This document shows, in pieces, positions 1 to 8,800 of a stretch of 64,000 bases of DNA (position 1 is the first letter of the stretch; every line of letters begins with the position of its first letter). Location: positions 3,286,001 through 3,350,000 of the forward strand of contig NZ_CP009322.1 of NCBI RefSeq assembly GCF_000959725.1, written 5' to 3'. The position numbers and the translations under genes are program-made. The notes below the pieces were generated by a model that was given only the letters and a program-made list of their open reading frames with translations, ran no database searches and had not been told where the DNA came from. The stretch comes from Burkholderia gladioli. GTDB taxonomy: Bacteria; Pseudomonadota; Gammaproteobacteria; Burkholderiales; Burkholderiaceae.

Positions 1-290
1 AAGCACACAATCGCGGCGAGCGTTCGCGCGTGCGATCAGAGTTGGTTGACGGATCTGGTCGCGGCTGACTTGCGATAGGGCCCATGGTCCTTGCAAGCTA
101 AATCCGAAGCAGCCGAAACACGAAGAAATGGCCTTGAGGCCAGAGGTAGGGAAATGAGGTGTGTAGCGCTCGGGCAATGGCTGAATGAACAGGCACAGCC
201 ATATGCGATCGTCCTGATCTTGGGGAGACAGCGTCGCGAGGGTGTCGCCGCACTTTCGGCACCTGTTGCCAGGTGCCGGTTCTTCAACCC
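1..290. other. Left edge, no supported gene
   Basis: No reading frame here resembles a known family; the short open frames on both strands look like chance. The only structure seen is a perfect hairpin at 257-278 (annotated separately), just past the stop of the cold-shock gene. Confidence 0.5.
257..278 (-). terminator. Hairpin downstream of the cold-shock gene
   Basis: The arms CGGCACCTG and CAGGTGCCG flank a 4-base loop about 12 bases past the cold-shock stop codon. No T-run follows on the minus strand, so this may be a weak or factor-assisted terminator or only an mRNA-stabilising hairpin. Confidence 0.35.
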
Positions 291-494
291 TTACAGCGGC
301 TTGATGTTAGCTGCTTGCATGCCCTTCGGGCCGCGCTTCGTCTCGAAGCTGACTTTCTGATTTTCAGCGAGTGTCTTGAAGCCGTCGCCGCTCACTTCCG
401 AGAAGTGCGCGAACAGATCGTCGCCGCCGTTGTCCGGCGTGATGAAGCCAAAACCCTTGCTGTCATTGAACCACTTGACGATACCGGTATCCAT
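291..494 (-). CDS. Cold-shock protein, CspA family
   Basis: A 67-residue single cold-shock domain that binds single-stranded RNA and DNA and acts as an RNA chaperone in the cytoplasm. Both nucleic-acid-binding motifs are intact: KGFGFI (RNP1) and DLFAHF (RNP2, here in place of the usual VFVHF). The reading frame stays open upstream, but the start chosen gives the family N-terminus [10 protein letters not shown] and sits a few bases behind an AAGGA ribosome site. The AT-rich stretch upstream (495 to about 540) fits the long 5' leader typical of cold-shock genes. It stands alone, with a hairpin just after the stop. The paralogue number cannot be decided from sequence. Confidence 0.95.
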   Translation of the reverse strand: MDTGIVKWFNDSKGFGFITPDNGGDDLFAHFSEVSGDGFKTLAENQKVSFETKRGPKGMQAANIKPL

Positions 495-888
495 GAAAAA
501 TCCTTGAGAAAAATAAAAAGATTCGCCCTGTAGATGGGCATGTGAAGCATCAAGGAGGGAGAGGACAACGAATACCGCCTGAAAAGCGGACAATTGATGA
601 ACAGCACTCGAACTTCTTGAACTTCAGTGGACACGGTATCTGTTGGGTGCCGTCGCGGTCAATGCCAATCTTGTAACTGTTTCGCCAGGCGGACCGTCCT
701 GCCGACGAAGCGATGCAACACGGCTTGGCTGCGCACCGACCCCATCAGATCAGTGGCGTGGTCCTGAACGGCGGTGTCGCCAAGGCGATGCCTGCCAACT
801 ATGGAAGCGTGCCATAGCCCACATGGCGAGGACCATTGTCGGCTGGCGGTGACTGACTATCCCCGTGTCGACAGCACGGCCGCCACGA
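495..888. other. Intergenic: probable csp leader and promoter region
   Basis: This stretch lies upstream of the minus-strand cold-shock gene and downstream of the transglutaminase-like gene. The part next to the csp start is AT-rich with an AAGGA ribosome site. A short inverted repeat (GTCCGC then GGCGG, about 570-590) could form part of a cold-shock leader structure. Short open frames to the right, about 643-852, have no family features and are not called. Confidence 0.4.
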
Positions 889-1692
889 CTATTCCCGATC
901 GCAATGCACCTCGAAATGAGTCAGCACGGCTGGCCCGAATGCATTGCTGATCGCGACATCCACCGCATCGCGGCCGTAAGCCATCAGTACGCGCCCGATA
1001 CGTGGCGCATTGTTTCTCGGGTCGAAGGTCTGCCAACTGTCTCCCACGTAGGCTTCGAACCAGCCTGCGAAATCCATCGGCGCCGTTGCGGGCGGCAAGC
1101 CCACGTCACTGATATAGCCGGTACAGTAGCGCGCGGGGATATTCATGGCACGGCACAACGCGACGCCCAGGTGCGCGAAGTCCCGGCAGACACCCTTGCG
1201 TTCGCGGTACGCTTCCCAGGCAGTCTTGGTGGGGCGTGCGTGCCCGTAATCGAATTCGATATGCTGATGCACGAAATCGCAGATCGCCAGCACGGTCTCG
1301 CGCCCGGGCGCGCAATGGCCGAACAACTGCCACGCGGTGTCGACCAGGAGATCCGTTTCGCAGTACCGGCTTCCCAAGAGAAAAATCAGCGTCTCGTCGG
1401 GCAATTGCTCGACTGGATGGCCTCGACCGCCGGCGGGCCGGGTTTCCATGACATCGGGTACGTTGATGATGGCGGTCGTATGAAACTTGACGCGTCCGAT
1501 GGGGGCAACGGTGCGACTGCACAGGTTGCCAAACGAATCGCGATACTGGCTGATCGGCAGTGGCGGATCGGTGACGAGTATGTCTGCCACCACGATATCC
1601 CGCGCATGGGAAAAATGTGTGTGCAGCATCAGCATCATCGGCGTGGGCTGTGGGCACTCGTATGACAGTTCATATCCGACGCGCAGCTTCAT
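889..1692 (-). CDS. Transglutaminase-like (papain-fold) protein
   Basis: A 267-residue protein of the bacterial transglutaminase-like family. It has an N-terminal beta-sandwich of about 100 residues and then the papain-like core. The nucleophile is Cys169 in KGVCRDFAHL, followed by ARYCTGY and the TFDPRN segment with the probable catalytic Asp224. The position where eukaryotic enzymes carry the catalytic His reads DFAGWFEAY; to my recollection many bacterial members also lack the classical His there (DFSAWFEVY). An AAGGAG ribosome site precedes the ATG. There is no signal peptide, so it is probably a cytoplasmic peptidase or amide-bond enzyme. The substrate is unknown and it shows no operon partner. 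Confidence 0.85.
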   Translation of the reverse strand: MKLRVGYELSYECPQPTPMMLMLHTHFSHARDIVVADILVTDPPLPISQYRDSFGNLCSRTVAPIGRVKFHTTAIINVPDVMETRPAGGRGHPVEQLPDETLIFLLGSRYCETDLLVDTAWQLFGHCAPGRETVLAICDFVHQHIEFDYGHARPTKTAWEAYRERKGVCRDFAHLGVALCRAMNIPARYCTGYISDVGLPPATAPMDFAGWFEAYVGDSWQTFDPRNNAPRIGRVLMAYGRDAVDVAISNAFGPAVLTHFEVHCDRE

Positions 1693-1801
1693 GAAGTCTC
1701 CTTAACCAGGTTGATCGTGGGCCGCGCCTCGCTGTTTGGCGGCGCGCGCTCGGACATGATCGGCGGAGCGGTAGGGGGAGCGAGGAAACGAAGAAAGGGA
1801 G

Positions 1802-2038
1802 TCAGTCGGTCGGGCCCAGTAGGACATCGATGGCGGCCTGGCCCGCGATTTCGGCGACCAGAAAGGCCCAGCGTTCGGTAAAGGGGCCGTGACGCAGCGG
1901 GATGCGACCTCCCCGTGCGCCCAGCACTTCGAGATTCGTACGGCTTTTTACCTGGAAGGTCACGTCAAAGGTTTCCGGTGTGGCTGGGGTCAATTCGACG
2001 TGGATCTCGAAGCCGCGATACGCGATGACCCGATTCAT
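1802..2038 (-). CDS. Small conserved-looking hypothetical protein
   Basis: A 78-residue acidic-neutral protein with an ideal AGGAGG ribosome site about 6 bases before the ATG; that site is the main reason to believe in it. The pattern of alternating hydrophobic residues (YRGFEIHVEL, FDVTFQVKS) suggests a small beta-sheet protein. No signal peptide, membrane segment or known domain is visible. It lies about 110 bases upstream of the transglutaminase-like gene on the same strand, so the two may be co-transcribed. Function unknown. Confidence 0.65.
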   Translation of the reverse strand: MNRVIAYRGFEIHVELTPATPETFDVTFQVKSRTNLEVLGARGGRIPLRHGPFTERWAFLVAEIAGQAAIDVLLGPTD

Positions 2039-2245
2039 GACATGCCTCCTCGTGAGTTTCGCAGACTAACACGGGCCGCCCGGAGCGGTTCGTCCCGCCC
2101 GGCGTCGCGTCTCGATGGTCGTGACCCTCGGCTTGCCGGCACGCTTGCGCGCTATACCGGCTCGAACGATGGTGCACTATCGTACCGACTTGGAGATGGG
2201 TTGTACCGCACCCTGAGGTCCAGCGAATCCGTCTCCAGGAAAAAC

Positions 2246-2698
2246 ATGGAATACCCGATCTACATCACGCGCCTTGGTATGCACCGCTATCACGGCGCGC
2301 TCCCGGATTTCCCGGCGGTGCAGGCCGCAGGCGGCTCCTATGCAGAATTGCACGCGCTTGCCGCCAGGGCAGTCATCACTTGCTACGACAAGCAAGCACG
2401 TCTCATTCCTCCTCCCACCACCGACATGGTGATCCTGCAGGCCTCGGCGTTCGATACCGGCAAGGGAATCTGGCGATTCGTCGATATCGACATCGGCGGG
2501 TTGCGGTCGACCAGCCTGCGCGTCGAGCTTTGCCTGCCGAGGCAGGTCGTGCACGACATCGATCGAATGGCGAAGGCGCTGGGCACCACACGAGAGCTGG
2601 TCGTGTCCCTGATGTGCGAGCGCGGCGGCCATCCCGCGTGCGGCGTCGGACCCGATCGCCTGGCACCGGCCGCCTTGCCTGCCTTGCCGCTCATGTGA
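2246..2698 (+). CDS. HicB-like antitoxin-family protein
   Basis: A 150-residue protein whose N-terminal half follows the HicB pattern: YPIYITRLG, then a PDFPAVQAAGGSYAEL turn, then IPPPTTDM, the partial RNase-H fold of HicB. The C-terminal part (about residues 90-125, RVELCLPRQVVHDIDRMAKA) looks like a ribbon-helix-helix DNA-binding segment. An AGGA site precedes the ATG; the frame is open further upstream, but only this start fits the family. No HicA toxin gene is found next to it, so it may be an orphan antitoxin or a regulator derived from one. The glucan synthase gene starts 134 bases downstream. Confidence 0.75.
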   Translation: MEYPIYITRLGMHRYHGALPDFPAVQAAGGSYAELHALAARAVITCYDKQARLIPPPTTDMVILQASAFDTGKGIWRFVDIDIGGLRSTSLRVELCLPRQVVHDIDRMAKALGTTRELVVSLMCERGGHPACGVGPDRLAPAALPALPLM

Positions 2699-2832
2699 CG
2701 TGTCGCCCGACCAGACGACGAGCTGTCCAGGCGGGCTATCGGGTCGCCACCGCTCGAGGTGTGTTCCAGCCGTTCGCTGCCCGCGCGGTGGCCGCGCCAT
2801 GTGCAACGGAGAGTCGCGCTCAAGGAGAAATC

Positions 2833-5800
2833 GTGTTGATAGGTCATTTTGCGCGAGGCAAGCGTTCCCCCTGGAACAATATCCAGCCGATTCGCGAGGA
2901 GTTCTTCGGCGATGAGCGGCTGGCGCAGCATGCGGCGAGCCTCGCGCACGCGCAAACGGTGGCGCCCCGTCAGACATTCGGGCCATCCCTGGTCCGGCGC
3001 CTGAAGCACAACGCAGATCACCTGCTGAAGGCCTATCGCAACACCGTGGTGTCGGATGCACTCGGCGAGCAGATCATGCCTGCCGCGGAGTGGCTGCTCG
3101 ACAACTACCATCTGATCGCGGAACAAGTGCGCCAGGTTCGTGAGGATCTTTCCCCGCGCTATTATCGCCAGTTGCCCAAACTCGACGATGGGCCGTTCCC
3201 AGGTTATCCGCGCGTGCTCGGCATCAGCTGGGCCTTTGTCGCCCATACCGACAGTCGTTTCGATCCTGAGGTGCTGTGCCGCTTCATGCTGGCCTATCAG
3301 GCCGTGGCGCCACTGACGATCGGCGAGCTATGGGCGGTGGGGATCACGCTGCGGATCGTGCTGATCGAGAACCTGCGACGGCTCGCGGACCAGATCACCG
3401 ACGAACGACAGGCACGGCTCGATGCCAATGCGCTGGCCGACCGTCTGCTCGGCGAGGGCGGGAAGGCGCGTGAAGCGGCCGGCCCGCTGATGGTGCGCCA
3501 CGAATATGCGGTATCGCGCGACGCCTTCGCGGTGCAGTTGATTCAGCGCTTGCACGATCACGACCCGGCCATCGCGCCCGTGCTGTCGTGGCTGCACCGG
3601 CAACTGGCGCTGCGCGGCACGACGCCGGACCGAATCGTGTCCGCCGTCAACCACGAACAGGGCGCGGCCAACCTGACCGTGCGCAACATCATAACCAGCC
3701 TGCGCCTGATCTCCGAGGTCGATTGGACCGAGCTATTCGAACAGATCAGCCCGGTCGACCAGGCGTTGCGTCGGCATCCGGGCTTCTCGCTGATGGATTT
3801 CCCGACCCGCAACCGCTATCGGGACGCGGTCGAGGCGCTGTCCCGTGGTTCACGGGTCAGCGAACTGGAGATCGCTCGTCGGGTCGTTGCCGATGCGCAG
3901 GCGTGCGGCGCCGGCCGGGCGCCGGATGCCGAGGATGCGCCGGTCCGCGAGGCCGATCCCGGCTATCACCTGCTGGCCGGCGGCCGCGCCGCGCTCGAAG
4001 TATCGATCGGTTATCGCGCGCCGCTTGCCCAGTGGTGGCGGCGCCTGACGCGGCGCACCGGCCTGGCCGGATATCTCGGCCGCATCGGCTTGCTTGTCGC
4101 GACCCTGCTGGCGGCGATCCTGGTTTGGTTGGCACGCGAGAAAGTGCCCGGCCCCTGGCTGGTCGGGCTTGGCGTGGCCGGCTTGCTACCGGTGCTCGAT
4201 GTGGCGGTGGCACTGGTCAATCGCGGGGTGATGCACGACATCGGCACTAGCCCGCTGCCGGGACTCGATTTGCTCGATGGTATCCCGCCGGCCTTGCGCA
4301 CGATGGTTGCCGTGCCGATGCTGCTGAGTTCGGAAGCAGCGCTCGCCGAGCAGATCGAGCGTCTGGAGATCCACCATCTCGCGAGCCCCGCGGGCGCGCT
4401 CTATTTCGCCTTGCTGTCCGACTGGGTGGATGCGCCGGTGCCTCGCCTCGAGTGCGACGAGGCACTGCTGGCCGACGCGATGGCGGGCATCGATCGCTTG
4501 AACCGGCGCTACCCCGTGGCCGAGGGCGAGCCGGCTCGCTTCCTGCTGCTGCATCGCGAGCGCGTCTGGAACGAAAGCGAGCGATGCTGGATGGGTTGGG
4601 AGCGCAAGCGCGGCAAGCTCCACGAACTGAACCGCCTGCTGCGTGGTGCGCCCGATACTTCCTTTCTGGCTTCGCACGGCCGGCCGCCCAGCGTGCCGTC
4701 CGATGTGCGCTACGTAATCACGCTCGACGCCGATACGCGGCTGCTGCGCGACACCGTGCGCCGCCTGATCGGCAAGATGGCGCATCCGCTCAACCGTCCA
4801 GTATTTGATCCTGCCGGCCAGCGCATCGTCGAGGGTTATGGCGTGCTGCAACCGCGGGTGAGCGCCTCGCTGGCGAGCGGTGAGGAGGGATCGCTGTTCC
4901 AGCGCGTATCCTCGGGCGCGCATGGTATCGATCCCTACACGTCGGCCGTATCGGATCTCTATCAGGATCTGTTCGACGAAGGTTCGTACGCCGGCAAAGG
5001 CATCTACGACGTCGACGCGTTCGAGGCCGCGCTAGCCGGCCGCGTGCCCGACAACACGGTGCTCAGCCACGACCTGTTCGAGGGCATCTTCGCGCGGGCT
5101 GGGCTGGCCTCGGACATCGAGGTAGTGGAGGCCGCGCCGTCGCGCTACGATGTCGCCGCCGCGCGCCTGCACCGCTGGGCACGCGGTGACTGGCAACTGT
5201 TGCCGTGGCTGGTATTCGGCCATGGACCCCTGCCGGCTGTCGGCCGCTGGAAGATGCTGGACAACCTGCGTCGCACGCTGACCGAGCCCGCCTGGCTGTT
5301 CGCGCTGCTGGCCGGCTGGCTGCTGCCGTCGCCGCGCGCCGCGCTGGTGTGGAGCGCGTTCGTGCTGGCGACGATCGCGCTGCCCCTGTTGTTGCCCGCC
5401 CTGTGCGCGCTGCTGCCGAGCTGGCGTCGCGAGCATGTCAAGATGACCAGGCTCAGCCTGTTCCATGGCTGGGCAGTGCAGTGGTGCTTCGCCGGCCTGA
5501 GCTTCGGCCTGTCGCTCGTGATGTTGCCGCAGAAGGCCTGGTCGATGGGCGATGCGATCGTGCGGACCCTGTTCCGCGTGGGGGTCAGCCGACGCCATCT
5601 GCTCGAATGGGCCACGGCGGCCGAGGCGGCCGCGCGCGCGCGGCCAAGGCTGGCGTCCACCTACCTGCAGATGCGCGGCGGCGTGATGTTGTCGCTGCTC
5701 GGCGCGGCCGCGGTGCTGGCGGCTGGCTGGCGCTTCGATCGCCCCGCCGGCTGGCTGGTACTGCCCTTCGCGTCGGCGTGGCTCGCGGCGCCGGCGATTG

Positions 5801-8800
5801 CATACTGGCTGAGCCGGGCGCCGAGGTCGGCCGGCGATCTGGCCGTGTCCCCCGTCGACGCGCGTCAGTTGCGGCTCGATGCGCGGCGCACCTGGCGCTA
5901 CTTCGAGCGCTTCGTGACGGCCGGCGACCAAATGCTGCCGCCCGACAATTTCCAGGAGGAGCCGAATCCCGTCATCGCGCATCGCACCTCGCCGACCAAT
6001 CTAGGCCTGTACCTGCTGTCCACCGTCAGCGCGCGCGAGTTCGGCTGGCTTGGCACCGAGGATGCGGTCTCGCGGCTGGAGGCGACGCTGGGGACCATGG
6101 AGCGGCTGGCGCGCTATCGCGGTCATTTCTACAACTGGTATGACACGCGGGATCTGCAGCCGCTCGAGCCGAGGTATGTATCGAGCGTGGACAGCGGCAA
6201 TCTCGCCGGCCACCTGATCGCGCTCGGCAATGCCTGCCGCGCGTGGGCGAATCAGGTGCACGGCGCGGGACGCGAGGCGATCTGCGAGGGGATCGGCGAT
6301 ACGCTCGCACTGCTGCGCGAGGCGTTGGGCCGGGGCGGCGAGGCCCGTGGCATCCTGCGCGGAGAATTCGAGCAGGTTGCCAATGAATTGGCGCTCGCCC
6401 TGGTGCTGGCCGGCGCGCCGGAGGGCGGGGAGGCGGGCACGGCGGCGCCGCGCGCGCGCGCCACGCCGGCCTGGTCCGAGATCCTGATGCTGGTTGCTGC
6501 CGTCGCGGACGTCGCGCGCGCGCTGACGGACGAGGCGCAGTGGGCTGGTCGCGATCAAGTGGACGACGTGCTGTTCTGGGCCCGCGCGCTTGAGCTGGCC
6601 GTGCAGGGCCACGGTCGGGACGCGGCGCGCACGCCGGAGCAAGCTGCCGGGCTCGACGCTCGCCTGCACGCGCTGACCGATGTCGCGTTGCGGATGGCCT
6701 ATGCGATGGAGTTCGGTTTCCTGCTCGATCCGGTGCGCAAGCTGCTGTCGATCGGCTTCGCGGTGGCCGACGGGCGGCTCGATCCCGGCAATTACGATCT
6801 GCTCGCGTCCGAGGCCCGGCTGGCGAGTTTCGTGGCGATCGCCAAGGGCGACGTGCCGGTTCGCCATTGGTTCCGGCTTGGGCGCTTGGCCAGGCCGGTC
6901 GGGCATGGCGCGGCGCTGATCTCGTGGTCGGGCTCGATGTTCGAGTACTTGATGCCGTCGCTGGTGATGCGGGCGCCGGCCAGCAGCCTGATGGCCCGCA
7001 CCAATCAACTGGTGGTGCGCCGTCAGATTGCCTACGGCGACGACCTGAGCCTGCCATGGGGCATGTCCGAGTCCGCCTACAACGCGCGCGATATCGAGTT
7101 GACCTACCAGTACTCGAGCTTCGGTGTACCGGAACTGGGACTCAAGCGCGACCTGGCCCGGCATCTGGTGGTCGCACCCTATGCCAGCGCGCTTGCGGCG
7201 ATGGTCGCGCCGCACGCAGCCGCGTGCAATCTCGAACGGCTGCGCGCGGCAGGCGCGGGTGGACGCTATGGTTTCTATGAAGCGCTCGACTACACGCCCG
7301 CTCGGGTGCCGGAAGGGCTGCCGCTGGTCGTGGTGCGCGCGTTCATGGCGCATCACCAGGGCATGTCGATCGTGTCGATCGCCAATGTCTTGCTGGGCGG
7401 TCGCATCCGCGCGTTCTTCCATGCCGAGCCGGCGGTCCGCGCCACCGAGCTGTTGCTGCAGGAGCGCGTGCCGGGCCGCGTCGCGTCCGCGCGTCCGCGC
7501 GTCGATGCGAGCTTCGAAGGCCGGGTTCGCGGCAGCGCTCGCACCGTGGTGCGACGCGTGCAATCGGCCGACGATCCTACGCCCGTCACGCACCTGCTGT
7601 CCAACGGCCGCTACGCGGTGATGCTGACGGCCGCGGGTTCGGGCTACAGCCGCCGCGACGATATGGCCATCACGCGCTGGCACGAGGATGCCACGCGCGA
7701 CGACTGGGGGAGTTACCTCTATCTGCGCGACCTCGACAGCGGCGTGGTCTGGTCGGCGGGCTGGCAACCCACGGGAGTGGTACCGGACAGCTACGAAGTG
7801 AGTTTCACGGAGGATCGCGCGGAGTTCGTGCGCCGCGACGGCAGCCTGACCACCACGCTCGAGGTCGTGGTGTCGGCCGAGGACGACGCGGAGGTGCGGC
7901 GCGTCTCCCTGGTCAATACGGGTGCCCAGGCTCGCGTGGTCGAACTTACCTCCTACGCCGAGATCGTGCTGGCGCCGCCCGCCGCCGATCATGCGCATCC
8001 GACGTTCTCGAAACTGTTCATCGAGACCGAGTACCTGCCTGCTGCCGGCGCGATCCTGGCCACCCGTCGCCCGCGCGCGCCCGACGAGCCACAGGTCTGG
8101 GCCGCGCACCTCACGGTGAGTGCGGACGAGACGCTCGGCCCGCAACAGTTCGAGACCGATCGCATGCGCTTCATCGGTCGCGGCCGCGGCGTGCGCCAGC
8201 CGCTTGCGCTGGCCGAGCCGCGCGCGCTGGCCGGCACCGCCGGCACCGTGCTGGATGCCGTGTTTTCGTTGCGGCGACGCTTGCGCGTCGAGCCCGGCGC
8301 GAAGGTGAGCATCGCGTACTGGACCCTGGTCGCGGATTCGCGCGAACAACTGCTCGACCTCATCGACAAACATCGGGACGGCGAATCCTTCTCGCGCGCG
8401 GCGATGCTGGCCTGGACCCAGGCCCAGGTGCAATTGCGGCACAGCGCGGTGAGCCTCGACGAGGCGGCCTTGTTCCAGCAACTGGCCGGATACATGCTGT
8501 ACAGCGACCCCTTGATGCGCCCGAATTCCGCCACGCTGCTGCGCCACGCGGCGGCGGTATCGGCGGCCGGCGGAGTGGGCGCTTCGCCGCTTTGGGCGCA
8601 TGGCGTGTCGGGTGATCTGCCGATCCTGCTGGTGCGGATCGACGACATCGAGCACGTCGCGATGGTGCGGCAATTGATCCGCGCACACGAGTACTTGCGC
8701 AGCAAGCGGCTCGCGCTCGACCTGGTGATCATCAACGAGCGCGCGGCCTCGTATGTGCAGGACCTGCAGGCGGCGCTGGAAGGCCTGGTACGAAACCGGT

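Noticed and set aside
643..852. Short plus-strand open frame between the csp and transglutaminase-like genes
   Set aside because: No ribosome site, Arg/Cys/Pro-rich composition and no family pattern.
2380..2832. Upstream extension of the glucan synthase frame
   Set aside because: The frame is open but runs over the HicB-like gene, lacks family likeness and has no ribosome site; the GTG at 2833 behind AAGGAGA fits family length and signal.
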